From Aporrectodea caliginosa (taxonomy: Eukaryota; Annelida; Clitellata; Crassiclitellata; Lumbricidae): a stretch of DNA of 64,000 bases. The stretch's first letter is position 1, and each line of letters starts with the position of its first letter. This document shows, piece after piece, positions 1 through 11,284 of this stretch. The notes under the pieces were generated by a model, which worked only from the letters and a program-made list of their open reading frames with translations, did not search any database and was not told the origin of the DNA. The stretch lies in contig JACEVL010000463.1 in NCBI GenBank assembly GCA_020284085.1, forward strand, positions 1 through 64,000. Reading direction: 5' to 3'. Made by a program: the position numbers and the translations under genes.

Positions 1-1010
1 ACCACGCCTGGTGAGGGAATCAAATCTAGAAAGAACACGGTTATGTGAGCGTGGGCGCAAATCGTGACCAGTATATAGGACAGGGGGTAGTAGGTAATGA
101 AGGATATGTCCGGGATTATTTAAGATATTTCTAAAAGGTCATGGTCGGCTTTTTTACAGAGTTCCTCAAAAGTGGGGAAAGATTTTGGTAGGGAAAGATT
201 TTGGTAGGAAGCCAAAGCGTACCAGCTTGCGGACCACAGCACTTAAAGAGTCACGTTCCTGTTTGCTGGCAAAGCCCCACCACACTTGGGAACAATAAAG
301 CATTCGGTTGACAGTGGTGGACCGGACCACATCATATAACCTGACTCCCAAGAGCCCATGTGAGATTAAAATACGATGGGCGTGGAGAGATTGCTTGGCC
401 CGTACACAAATCTTTTGGATATGGGAGGAAAAATCAAGCTTTGCGGAAATCTCGATACCCAATATATTCAGGGATGTGACCCTTTTTATGCCACGTATAA
501 TTGGAGGACCTTGTTCAAGATTCACATGTGGTCTGGTCAAGATAATTTCGTTAGATTTAGAATGGTTTAGGTGGAGATTACATTTGCGAGCCCAGGCACT
601 AATGTGATCTAATTCTGCATCCGTGGTGGAAATATTTGAAGCCAAGATCAAAAGATAGCAATCATCAGCATATTTGAAGATATAATTGAAGCTGTGGAGA
701 GGTTTAAGACCAGAGATGGCCACTAAGAAGTTTGCTGGGCCCATGCGAGAACCCTGTATTATACTAGCATTGATGTGAGCCAAGGAAGAGATCATGCCGC
801 GGAACTTGGTACAATGACTACGATTGCTCAAGAGGGAGAGAATCCAGTTGAAGATATTAACAGGTATAGGTAGAGAGGCCAGTTGATCGGCCAAGTAAGA
901 GTGCCTGACTGTATCAAAGGCTTTGGAGAAATCTAGAGAAATAAGGCGGACATAAGGTTCAGAAAATGAACAGAAAACTTTAGATAACGTTTCACCTTGA
1001 GGTACTAATT
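1..1010 (-). mobile_element. Non-LTR retrotransposon (LINE) reverse transcriptase fragment, cut by window edge
   Basis: The minus strand reads as a LINE reverse transcriptase. Motif A (DFSKAFDTVRHS) is encoded at about 895-960, and the catalytic box KYADD lies in the open frame 166-894. After the YADD box come the thumb and C-terminal region with a VWWGF motif, then a frameshift near 137-166, next to a short duplicated GGTAGGGAAAGATTTTGG. The C-terminal LRPRSHNRVLSRFD segment continues to position 1 and runs out of the window. The same C-terminus recurs at 61.3 kb in the same orientation. The copy is 5' truncated and inactive. The clade is not resolved; it resembles the LINE type at 37.8 kb. 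Confidence 0.85.
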
Positions 1011-1424
1011 AATATGGTCGAATCAGTCTTTTCCGGACAAGCGTATTGAAATATGTAAAGGTTAGTACTGCATAGGCCTACATGTAAATGCGACTAAAAC
1101 GGTGAGAACTGTTGAGGAATTCCAGTCTCATGCCTCTGACGGCTTTGATGTCATATTAAGATATCGTTAAAGTGTTGGATCCAGTCGCTATGGTATCTTG
1201 TTCTATATCGTCTACTAAAGTCGACGTCAACGGTCCTTGCAGCGGCATATAAAGATACACTTGACTGAAATAATATTTGTGCCATATGCTTAGACACCTT
1301 TATATAGTTCGGAGTCTTTTCTATATAAGCGACATTTCCGTTCAATTACTTGACTATTATAGCGATTGTGCTGTGGAAATGTTAAGTCGAAAACTACAAA
1401 TTTATTACTAGCAATGTTACGATC

Positions 1425-1425
<1 letters not shown>

Positions 1426-1469
<44 letters not shown>
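1426..1469. repeat. (AT)n microsatellite
   Basis: Uninterrupted AT dinucleotide tract of about 44 bases. The flanks (1,010-1,425 and 1,470-1,850) contain no gene that I can recognise, only short chance reading frames. Confidence 0.95.
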
Positions 1470-1471
<2 letters not shown>

Positions 1472-1854
1472 TCTTCTTTACATCGCAGTTAATGTGTTAA
1501 ATCTAGCACTCTTAAAGCAAGCTCTCTTCAAGTGGGGTCTGCGCAAATTTACGATTTCGTACGATAATCGTTGGTAGAGGTTTCAATCGTTTGTCAGAAT
1601 ACGGCCCGGATATCCGAGTTCATTATTAGCGGGTACCCGACTACCCATCACTCGATAATAAAACAATCACATTACAAGCCTCGAGTGTGTATCATTATAC
1701 GCACCAATAGCCCAGTTCAAAGTAAGTTGACCATGCAGTCACCTCACAGGCTCACACGATACCGCGGCGATATCTTTTATTACAGAGGGGCACATTATCA
1801 ATGCTTCGAAGAGGCGCTATACAAATCACAGTAGGCTATAGCATAGTTTCCAGT

Positions 1855-1970
1855 GTTTAACGACATCTTATGGCTGCCAGGCCCGTTGACGTCCCCTCCT
1901 CTTTTATCGAGATTTGGGACTGGCTCTACCACAGTACGGGCAGTGGCAGAATTGTAGGACTATGTAGTCT
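1855..1970 (-). repeat. Old interspersed repeats: R1 fragment plus foldback-MITE half copy
   Basis: The stretch starts with TTTAACGACATCTTATGGC, the head of the repeat I call R1 (other copies at 11.68, 37.41, 49.69 and 63.91 kb). It continues into GGGACTGGCTCTACC and the CAGTACGGGCAGTGG arm. That arm matches, in reverse, the repeat at 28.91, 49.46 and 50.14 kb. No coding capacity. Confidence 0.6.
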
Positions 1971-2193
1971 ACTCTTTCGTTTGCTTTGGGCTTGTGCTTG
2001 CTTTTCCTCTGCAATACTGGGCAATAAATTCGGTTAAGTGGACAATATCGTTGGCACAGTATACGCTATCTGTTGGTGGCTGGTCATTGGCTATGGGCAA
2101 TGGACAGAGGCAGCGAGCCAAGCGCCGTGTAACTATACCAGCTGTTACTCGATCCACTACCAAGGCACGCTCTCAACGATAAGAGGAAAGCAG

Positions 2194-2455
2194 TGGCAAT
2201 ATTATATATATATATATACATATTATATATATATATATTTATATATTATACAGTTGCAGAAAATAGGCCACTGCAAAGATCCGAAATCATCAATATTGAT
2301 TGATTGAAAGTGTTTATTGAATCACCAAATCAAAGTTAATTATGACAGTTCCGCAACTCGCAGATTTCAAGTGCTATATACATTCATATAATTATGTATG
2401 TATGTATGCATGCATGTATGTATGTATGAATGTATGTACGTACATACATATAATG
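2194..2455. repeat. (TA)n and (TATG)n microsatellites
   Basis: Short (TA)n blocks lie at 2,200-2,250 and a (TATG)n tract at 2,393-2,450. The sequence between them is AT-rich and has no recognisable gene. Confidence 0.85.
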
Positions 2456-2484
2456 ATACCTGCCTTTTATCTTATATAAATCAA

Positions 2485-3232
2485 CTAGCAGTTTTTACCC
2501 GGCGTTCGCCCGGGTTTTCCTCAGCGCCCGTGTATTTGAATTTAACGACATCTTCGTCAGCGCCCGTGTATTTGAATTTAACGATGTGCAAATTTTTCGT
2601 GTATCCCTCTGGCGAATTTACGCGCTTGCTTGAAATTGTTTAATTCTAACTCTACGCAATATATACTCTGCATAGCTTTCAATGTCATTGAAACAGACTA
2701 TGACCACATCGAAACGTAAAATGTCCAAATATCGGAATTTAGAGTAAATTTTGAGTTGATATAAAGTTGGGTTGAGATCTATAGAAATTCAAATGAAAAC
2801 GTTCGTTAAAAATTTCGTATCCCTAATAAAAGTGTTGCATTAGCAAATTTTTAAGTCCGATGACCTAGAAATTCTGCCGTGGGCGTGACTTCTGATTTGA
2901 AATCAACGGTCATCGTGATTGGTTGCGAATCAGAGCGTTGACCGCGTGACGTAAGATTGCATATTAAGCATGCGTGACGTGGACAAATGGCTATACTATG
3001 GCCGGTATTGAGATATAGCCTCGATGAAAAAGTTGTAAATTTAAAATGGCCATACATCGGCGTTTAAATAAAATTGCGAGCTGAAAATAGTCGCGTTGAC
3101 CTAGACTTTGCGTAATAATGTTTTGTAAATTTTTTCAAATCGCTAAACCGTTCCGTTTCGGAGCCTTTAGCCGGACAGACAAACATACGGAAGGACACAA
3201 AAATCAGACTTTGGATTATAATATAAGATACA
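2485..3232 (+). repeat. ACCCGGC interspersed repeat, copy 1
   Basis: The copy begins with a short hairpin-like TACCCGGCGTTCGCCCGGGT and ends near GGACAGACAAACATACGGAAGGA and an ATAATATAAGA tail. Two other copies lie at 24.41-25.49 kb (+) and 58.02-58.49 kb (-). All share the TTGCGAGCTGAAAATAGTCG and CGTTCCGTTTCGGAGCC blocks. A 41-bp direct duplication sits at 2,518-2,585. No complete protein is visible, so the class is undetermined. TGACGTAAG, an ATF/CREB-like site, occurs internally near 2,946. Confidence 0.7.
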
Positions 3233-3547
3233 TGCGTTCACACATACATGAAGACATGCATACATACTTGCTTCAAACACGCACAGTATAAATAAATCAA
3301 TATAATAATATGTTGTTTCAAATCAAGAATGAATAATTGACCATAGTCTAGATAATAACATTTCTCTTTCATTCCAAATTTTTAAGCGTAGATTTTCGTG
3401 ACACATATCCGGGATAAAAAAATGAAATATGAATCTAACTGTATTTCCTGCTTTTTATTCTGATTATTTTGTCCTTATCTGAAAATGGAATCACGATCAA
3501 ACGCTTTCGGTCTGTGTCACTGTTTCAGGATCGATGGATTTTGGAGA

Positions 3548-4150
3548 AGCTGGAAGAAGAGGAGGAGGAGGAGGAGGAAGAGGAGGAAGAGAAGGGGAGA
3601 AAGAAGAAGTTGAGGAGACGCTGGAAGAGGGAGAGGAAGAAGAGGGGCTAGGAAGCAGTTAATAAGCTTGAAGAGGTTGAAAAAAGCTGGAGAAAGAAGA
3701 GGAGGAGGTGATGACGGAGGAAGAGGATGAGGAGAAGAAGCAGGAGGAGGAAGAGGAAAAGGAGAAGGCGAGGAGGCGGTGAATAAGCTCGAAGAGATTG
3801 AGAAAGAGGAGAAGACAGAGGAGGAGGCGAAGGTGATGGCAGAGGAAGAGAAGGAAGTCGTATTTTCTCCTTCTCCACCAACAGTCGTATGTGGTGGAGA
3901 AGGATAAGAGAGGAAAAGGACGGGCAATGATTGGATTAGAAGGGGTTGAGAAAGAGGAGAAGAAAGAAAGACGGAGCAGTAGGAAAATTAGACGGAAGGA
4001 ACGAGGAAGAAGAGGAAAACAGGGAAGAAATGAAGAGCACAAAACAAAGAAGATGTGGTGGAGATGGAGAAGGAGAAAATAAGAGGAAAATAACGGAAGA
4101 AAAGAGAAAGCCGAAGAAAGCAAGGAGGAGGAAAAAGTAAAACAGGCAGA
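3548..4150. repeat. Long polypurine tract (GGA/GAA)n
   Basis: About 600 bases are almost pure purine on the plus strand, built from degenerate GGA, GAA and GAGGAA units with occasional TTGAAG or GATTGAG punctuation. Six long open frames on both strands are low-complexity by-products (poly Glu/Lys/Arg or Ser/Leu/Pro). No protein is claimed. Confidence 0.9.
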
Positions 4151-4209
4151 GAGTAATTGGAGGATGGAAAGGAAGAATGAACGGAAAGGGGAAGAACTAG
4201 GAATAGAGA

Positions 4210-4545
4210 CATTTTGATAAAGCCATCCTTAAAAACTTCAGAAGTGCACACTGAAGCTGGGAATATATAAGAGCCATAAGTAAACTGTAAGAGGTAAGTT
4301 TTCAGTCTAGAGCGAAAGACAGTCTCTCGGTAGGAGAGGTGCGGACATGAGGCGGTGGATAGTTCCAGGTCGAGGGACCGGCAAATGTGAATGACCGCCG
4401 GCTAAAGACGTGTAGCAGGAACAACATACTTTCCAACAGATGCCTCTAAAAGAGCTGCAGGGTGTAGCCACGGAAGATAAGTTGGACGGCAGATGATCCG
4501 CACGTGTTTTTTACGTGAGCAGTGTACGTTGCATAGGAAGAATGA
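4210..4545 (-). mobile_element. Degenerate LINE 3' end
   Basis: The stretch is similar to 40,600-40,780: both hold GAGGGACCGGCAA-TGTGAATGA, then CAGGAACAACATACTTTCCA. It appears to be the C-terminal coding end and 3' region of a LINE read on the minus strand. It is too decayed for clade assignment. Confidence 0.5.
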
Positions 4546-5110
4546 GGAGGAAGTTAAAAGCACAATAGGATGAGAAGAAGAGGAAAATGACGAGAAGAGG
4601 ACGAAGGATGAGGGGAAGGTGCCGCGGAAGAAAAAAGAAGAGCAGAGCCGAGGGAGAAAACGGAGAGCAGACTGAAATATGTAAATACAATCTGGCATAT
4701 TGCTTTTGTTCCTCTAGGTGACATGAACTGATTTCTTGGACAATGAACTGATACGCAGGTGTTTTTGTTGCTGTTGTTGGTGGTGTTGGTATGGTGGTGG
4801 AATGGTGGTGGAATGGTGGTGGTGGGGTAATTCAGTGCAGTGTGTGGCAAATTATCTGGAGCGACTTCCGGCGGCGTATTTCCGTTCGGAACGGAACAAC
4901 CTCCGGATCCTATCCATTAGGTATACAATAGACGCATATGCGACCAATGTCCACGCACGCAAACATATATTATATATATATATTCGAGCATACATAATAA
5001 ATATATTTACTTATGTCTTGTAATGACATATATATATATAACCACAATATTACTATATTTTAGAATATATTATATAATAATTATATACTCGTATCTCTAC
5101 TCGTGTAATC
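4546..5110. repeat. Purine tract, (TGG)n and (TA)n simple repeats
   Basis: Purine-rich DNA at 4,546-4,660 is followed by a (TGG/TGTTGG)n patch at 4,760-4,825 and short (TA)n runs at 4,968-5,095. No gene is recognised. Confidence 0.7.
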
Positions 5111-5294
5111 ATATTGACTGTATCTATTTGTTTCCTTCTTCAAGTCCATGCAGTGTGAGTCCAAGTCTTGTTACGTCTTCAAATATATCATAATATGCTT
5201 TGATGTGTCCTTGATGTGTCCTTGTCTTTCGAATTGGCCAAACGAAAGTCCAGTCCTTGGCTTTGGGAAAGGACAGCTTCGTCGTCATCATCAT

Positions 5295-5775
5295 GAACTA
5301 GACCACTTGTGCCTCTCTGCCTCTCTGTATCTATTCCTGTCTATCCGCCTCTGTCTGTCTGCCTCTCTGTATCCTTGCCTGCCTTTCTGCCCCTCTGTCT
5401 GCCTCTATGCCTGCCTGCCTCTGCCTTTCATTTTTCCTTTTTTCCTTCCTTCCTACCTCATTGCATCTGCCTTTCTTCCGCTCTGCCCCCTTCCTGCCTT
5501 CCTCTCTGCCTGCCAGCCTCTCTTCCTCTTTGCCTCTGCCTTCCTTCATCTCTGCCTCCCTTCCTCTCTGCCTACCAGTCTCTCTTCCTCTGCCGCTGCC
5601 TCCCTTCATCTCTGCCTCCCTTTCTCTCTGCCTACCTTCCTCCCTGCCTCTGCCTCCTTCTCTGCCTCTCCCTCCTTTCCTCTCTGCCTACCTGCCTCTC
5701 ATCCTTCCCGTCTTCCACTCCCTTACTCCCTCCCTGTCGCCACCTCCCATCCTGCCTCTCTCCCTCGGTGATAAT
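5295..5775. repeat. Pyrimidine-rich minisatellite (CTGCCTCCCTTC-type units)
   Basis: Imperfect repetition of CTCTCTGCCT, CCTTCCTC and related words gives three overlapping long open frames made of Ser, Leu, Pro and Cys. These frames have no domain and shift freely, so they are artefacts of composition. Confidence 0.9.
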
Positions 5776-6059
5776 TAGTATCGCTTCGGAATGTCTGAAT
5801 CGCCGCTGAGAGAATTACCAGAAGACGAAGGCTGTTTTATTCTCATCATGGATTCGGTGTCCGCTTTCTCCACTCTACGCCAGATGGTCTAGCACCAATT
5901 GGAAACGCCTTATTTCCCTTCTTCCGTCTTCTCTCGGTTCGAGGCGCCGTCTGGCCTCCTCTGTCTAAGAACCGTTAAGGAACCAGTTGCTAATTAATTT
6001 AATTAGTCGACTGTTTCTATAATAATGGTCGTCTGTGCATTTCTGAACTTTGGAGGGAG

Positions 6060-6620
6060 GACAATACCAGATACAGCTGTATCGTAATGCATAGTGTTGC
6101 ATTGTCTTGTATTATATTGTATTGTTTCTCTTTGTATTGTATCGTAAGTAGTGTTGCCCATGACATCGCATCATACTGTATTGCATAGTATTGCATTCCG
6201 TTTTATTGTATTCTGTTGTATTGTGTTCCATTTTATTGTATCGTACGTCATTGTCTGCTCCTCACCCGGAATATCCTTGAATGACACAATGGTCACAGAA
6301 GTATCAGCGTTTTGTAACTACACCCTTGATACAAATAACTTTATCTTCACCTTGTCACCTTGTTCCGTCGATGCGATGAATCCTAGCGACCGTCATAGTC
6401 AACCTTCTGCACTTGTTCCGATCTCTCGTCGCCTCTCTCAGCTCCGGAAGGTTCACCTTCATCGTCCCATGTATCTCCTCCATCCATCTTCTTCTTGTTC
6501 GTCCGCTTCCCCTCCTCCCCTTCCCGCACGCCAGTATCAGCATTGTATCGTACTGCATTGTTCGCGCCTCACTCGAAATATCTCACTTTATCTTACCTTA
6601 TTGTCCTCAGCTTACCGTTC
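6060..6620. repeat. Degenerate (TATTG)n repeat with embedded LINE fragment
   Basis: Degenerate TATTG/TGTATCG pentamer repeats occupy 6,065-6,260 and resume at 6,535-6,560. The complementary (ATACA)n form occurs at 8,195-8,430. Between the two blocks is the RTE-like coding fragment listed separately. Confidence 0.7.
6350..6550 (-). mobile_element. RTE-type LINE C-terminal fragment
   Basis: The minus strand encodes a basic GRRGSGRTRRRW stretch, then MEEI, NLPEL, an ATRDR segment and an RRLT segment. This is the usual end of RTE-type LINE polyproteins (R-x-R-x-RW, DI, ARDR-x-WR). Only about 60 codons survive. The assignment rests on this spacing. Confidence 0.6.
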
Positions 6621-6659
6621 AATGCCTTACGTAATCTTTCCTTTAATACATTACTTAAC

Positions 6660-7004
6660 GTGAACTTGATTAACCTTACAGCACTTGAACAGTTCCTCCT
6701 GTCTGTTAGCAGGTACTAACAGTCGAATAGTTCCGGATAAGAGTTAATTGGACGTGAGGCCAATGCGTTTCATTCCAGAGGCGCAGTTGTCTATACTTTC
6801 GAAATCACAGACATAACAAGATCGACTTTAAGCAAATTGAGAACATCCGTCTGAAAGACTTTCGCATGCAAAGAATGTCCCGAAGTTTTTACGATGAGAT
6901 TATTCGCTATTAGCCGCCAGTCATTTCCGATTGCAGGAAGTCGGAGGCAAAAAATGTAATGTACTTTAGAGAAACAGCTGGTAGACAGATGTGTATTTAA
7001 ATGT
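6660..7004. other. Unassigned sequence
   Basis: I see no gene, repeat similarity or structured element here. Confidence 0.5.
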
Positions 7005-7475
<471 letters not shown>

Positions 7476-8190
7476 AAGAAGAAAAAATATAGTAATTATA
7501 GAAAGATTAGGAAGAATAAAAAGTAAAAAAGGAGAAAGCAGACGATCGTAAAAGAAGGAGGAGGAAGAAAGGGAAGTAGTGGAGGAGTAAGAGGTGGAGG
7601 ACGTGAGGTGGATCTAGAGGCCGAAGAAGAAAGCGAATGCCAACAATAACATTAGTCATAATCACTTCAGAGCTCAGTAAACATCGATAGCTAATGCTGT
7701 ATGTCGTATAACACAGAGAGAGGCGAATAGGAAGTTGTTTCATCTCGGCAAGTGTCTCGAGCATTCTCCCAATCATGGTTGATCGAATGTAAACGCCGAA
7801 TTGTTATAGGGCTCGATTGTAATTTTTGCTTGATTCTTACAGCGCTTGATGCCAGTCTAGAAATTAATAATCTCTGAGCAGATCTTTCATCTGCAGCACA
7901 GTATGTATGTTTAATCATAATTATTATCGGGACTCCTGCAGCGCTTATAGGTATGTCGGCTTAACGTAAACAATAGCCTACATGCCATCTGTCAGCTTTC
8001 GATGGGAATCCGTTGGTTGGTTCCACGTGTGTGCGTGGGACTGCTACTGGTGACTCTTCTAGCTTACTGTGCATTGTTTTGCTACCTGCTGTAATTTTTC
8101 GTACGTATTAGCACTTAACGTCATAATAGGCTAACGCAGAATGCCTTTGAGTAGGTCTCTTGAAGAGGCGCTATATAAATTCACTGAATT
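7476..8190. other. Unassigned sequence with a decayed repeat tail
   Basis: Purine-rich DNA continues to about 7,620. At 8,160-8,195 the text GAAGAGGCGCTATATAAATTCACTGAATTAATCAATGAATG looks like a LINE 3' tail of the kind seen at 29.95 and 63.65 kb. Otherwise no gene is recognised. Confidence 0.45.
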
Positions 8191-8194
8191 AATC

Positions 8195-8435
8195 AATGAA
8201 TGATTTAATACAATACACCAAAATGCAAATAAATACCGTAAGATACGATACAATGTATACACTGTATCAGAATACAATGAGATGCAATACAGTACACTAC
8301 CGTACGATACAACTCAATGCAGTCTTATACATAATACAGCAGAACACAATTCAACAATGCTGTAAAGTACAATACAGTAATAAACAAAACAACTGAATGT
8401 ACTGCACTACAATACAATACATTACGATACGGTGC
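8195..8435. repeat. Degenerate (ATACA)n repeat
   Basis: AATACA/GATACA-type pentamers repeat with many substitutions; this is the complement of the 6.1-kb tract. The following open frame (8,432-8,698, +, 88 codons) has no recognisable motif and I do not call it a gene. Confidence 0.75.
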
Positions 8436-8769
8436 CACTGTATTTGACAGACTTCAGAAGTGCACACACGACCATACAACAGAACATCGATGTCGCTGAG
8501 CAATTGTTTGTGAAAGACTTCCTCAAAGTCCCTACACAGTTACCGCCTCAAGGGTTGATCGAACTAATGCTCTTCGCTGCTATCCTCAGTAATCCAGGGC
8601 GCATGTCTTGCATGATCTACCCCTGCCTGTACGGGAAGCCGGATACTCCATTAGGTCTCGCCCGCACAATCGAGAGATACTACGCTGTGATACTTTGACT
8701 GGAAAGGATTTATAACTAAGATACTGCTTAGGTGACCTGCGTTACACTAACATTTCATTTACTTCAATC

Positions 8770-8945
8770 ATCAGCTCAATAATTTTATATATTTAATTAC
8801 CAATTATTACTTTTACGTATTATAATAATGCTATTTGGTGCAGTAATAATTGGTAATTAAAGATAGTAATTTTATATCTTTAATTACCAATTATTACTTC
8901 TATGTATATTATAATAATTTTTCTTGCTGCATGTCCCATTGCGTG
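8770..8945. repeat. Alternating inverted repeat (TAATTACCAATTATTAC)
   Basis: TTTAATTACCAATTATTACTT at about 8,793 is followed by its inverse AGTAATAATTGGTAATTAAAG at about 8,842 and by a third copy in the first orientation at about 8,880. The arms can pair into a hairpin of ~17 bp. This looks like a tandem of AT-rich foldback units. Confidence 0.7.
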
Positions 8946-9339
8946 TTTGCAATCGGAGCATTAAAGAATATACTTGCTTACTTACTTACTTAACAAATCG
9001 ACAACCGTTCTAAACCCCTTAGAGAGGCAAAAATCCATCTCCATTTTATTTACCCTCGGCTTCAAAGCCTGTATTTTATCACGATTAGAATTTAGGCGTT
9101 AACTTTAACAGTCACTGTATCCGGTTCACCGTGAATAATTGCGTTTTTCTTATTAAACAATTATTTATTCGGGAGAGTTGCGCTTCTAACAAGGTTTTTG
9201 CCCGAATGGTAGCATTGTTAGTCAAAGAGCAGTCTCTTTGAGGTTTGAACCAAACGACAACCGAGGCAATCATTCTTATCCACGCGTGAAATCATTCCAA
9301 TTCAACTGAAAGCACGATCTTTCTTTTATCGGCTAGCAA

Positions 9340-9690
9340 GAGAAAGAGAGAGAGAAAAGACGACGAGGAGCTGGAGGAAGAGGAAGTAAAGGAAAAAGAG
9401 GGAGCAAACAGAAGAAGACGATTAAGTTGTAGTAGTAGTAGTAGTAGTATAGTAGTAGTAGTACTATAGTAGTAGTAGCAGCAGTAGCAGTAGCAGTAAC
9501 AGTAGCAGTAGCAGAAGTAGTAGTAAATAAGAAAAATAGGGGAAGGAGGAGGAGGAGGAAGAGGAGGAGGAAGAAGAAGAGGAGGAGGAGGAGAAAAAGA
9601 AAACGAAGAAGAAGAAAAACAAAGATAAGAAAGAGAAGGATGATGATAAGGATAAGTAGAAAAGTAAAAGCAGTATGATTAACTGCTAGC
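9340..9690. repeat. Purine, (TAG)n and (CAG)n microsatellite block
   Basis: GAGA and GGA tracts surround (TAG)n/(CAG)n runs at 9,428-9,525. The same succession, AAGTTGTAGTAGTAG through GATGATGATAAGGATAAG, occurs at 39,090-39,370. This block therefore belongs to a larger repeated segment. Confidence 0.8.
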
Positions 9691-10085
9691 TACTTCACCT
9701 TCTTAGCCTCGGCATATAATGATGAGTGGCCAGTCATCAACTCTTAAGTGGCGCCTGGCACTGAACGCAAAAGAACAATTTGAATGTTGCCGATATAAAG
9801 CAGTCTATACAACGAGCCGATGAAATTCTTTTGTAAACGATCTTATTCTAAACACTTTGTAGAGTCACAACAATCCAGCGCGAAAAAACAATGAAATATA
9901 GGCACAGAGAAGATAAAACACAATGATATGTATATACAAAGGAAAGAACAAGCAGTTCAACTGAGTAGTAAGTGGCTCACACACATAGCCTAGGCCTATT
10001 GGCATGAAAGTTATTAATGATACGATCTTCGAGAACATCGTAATTTTCACACAATCATATCATAATTGTAGTGCTATTATCTCTA
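9690..10085 (+). repeat. Repeat R4, copy 1
   Basis: R4 is a ~0.3-0.4 kb interspersed repeat found three times in the same orientation: here, 15,450-15,755 and 39,365-39,780. It shares CGAGCCGATGAAATTCTTTT, CAATGAAATATAGG, TACAAAGGAAAG and GCATGAAAGTTATTAATG. In the other two copies it runs straight into a LINE 3' end, so it may be the distal part of that LINE. No coding frame is conserved. Confidence 0.75.
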
Positions 10086-10099
10086 ATAGAACCTTTTTG

Positions 10100-11050
10100 C
10101 TGCGTCACGTTTGGCAGAGTAGACTTTACCTACTATAAGTGTTGTCGAAAACATGACACCGAACACGTCCATAGAAATAGATTAAGTTATATTAAGATCA
10201 AGTCAATTCATTTACTAAGTTACAATAAATCCTAATTACCTAGAGTGGCGTATTAAATTACTCTAAATAGATTTTATGAGGCTTATCTGAATTCCCCCTT
10301 AGTGATGCTCATCAGTTTCATTTCTGCAATCGTAGAGATAAAGTTCGTAGAGTTAGACATCGTAATTGTAGATTCTCATGGTTCAATTGATGATATCGAA
10401 TGCGATCTCCCTTATTCGTCTTCGAATGTACTGGTAACACCGTAAACGTCAATCCACTTGTTCGTAGATTGAATTGCAATTTAAGTTCCTCGTATTACTC
10501 TGTTCGAATTGTTCAGCACTGAAACGATGATCGATCGTTCCAATTCGCTTCACACGGCTACTCAGCACGAAAATGATAGTCCGTCCAAGCTTACACTGGC
10601 TCACTGACGTTCAAATTCTTATACTGCTTTATGTCCGTTTCACGATGTCGTGATTTCACTTTTAAACTACCGACACCCGAGGTATTAAAGTCCGTTAATC
10701 TTCACTTCGAACTAACGTTTTAAACTTTAATCCACTTTGATCGCTTCCATATAATACGATCCGAAATATCCGTTACGACTCAACTCGATTTCGCCGTCTC
10801 TCTCCTCTCGAACAACTTTTACCCCAACTGATTTTCCATTTTTAACTGTCTGTAACTGTTTTTAATTTTCAGAGCGTCTCTCGTTGCTAGGCAACGTATC
10901 ACGTCACGTGATATTTGAGTTCACAAATTTAAAAGCCTTTAGTTTCACTAATATTATATAACGCCACTAATAGTTTATCTATCGCCACTTTAATTGATTA
11001 ACTTATTCTAAAGCTTATATTAATTAGTTAATTAAACAAGACATTTGGTA
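10100..11050. other. Non-repetitive AT-rich sequence
   Basis: I see no gene or repeat over about 950 bases. Near its right end are an X-box-like GTTGCTAGGCAAC (10,883-10,895) and TCACGTGA (10,904-10,911), listed separately. Confidence 0.5.
10883..10911. promoter_or_regulatory. X-box-like palindrome next to an E-box/CRE-like site
   Basis: GTTGC-TAG-GCAAC fits the RFX X-box half-site pattern, and ACGTCACGTGA directly follows. Without a transcript or an adjacent exon this is only a motif match; it could be chance. Confidence 0.25.
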
Positions 11051-11260
11051 AGAACTATTTCGCTACAATGCTGGAAAGGTCTTCTTCCTGCCCTGCGAGC
11101 GGCTGATTCAATTGACTCATTCAAATCTGGACTCAAGAGTTATTTGTTTTATAAGGCCTAGCTTGATGTTAGTTGCCTTTGTAACGTTATGGCTATGTTA
11201 CGGCGCCATATAAATTGTCATAATTATTATTATGATGCATACTCTTACCTTTGCCTCTCT
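11050..11260 (+). mobile_element. LINE-B 3' end
   Basis: The stretch TCTTCTTCCTGCCCTGC through TTACGGCGCCATATAAATTGTCA and a short ATT tail matches 15,755-15,925 and 18,640-18,740. It is the end of a LINE ORF2 plus 3' UTR; the ATT tail is typical for this family. Confidence 0.7.
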
Positions 11261-11284
11261 CGCCACATCAATTCAAAATACCAT

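Noticed and set aside
3517..4251. Several overlapping 60-154 codon frames
   Set aside because: Low-complexity products of the purine tract.
5148..5809. Frames of 92-207 codons rich in Ser, Leu, Pro, Cys
   Set aside because: Pyrimidine-rich minisatellite; three frames open at once.
8432..8698. 88-codon plus-strand frame
   Set aside because: No recognisable motif, splice context or similarity; likely chance.
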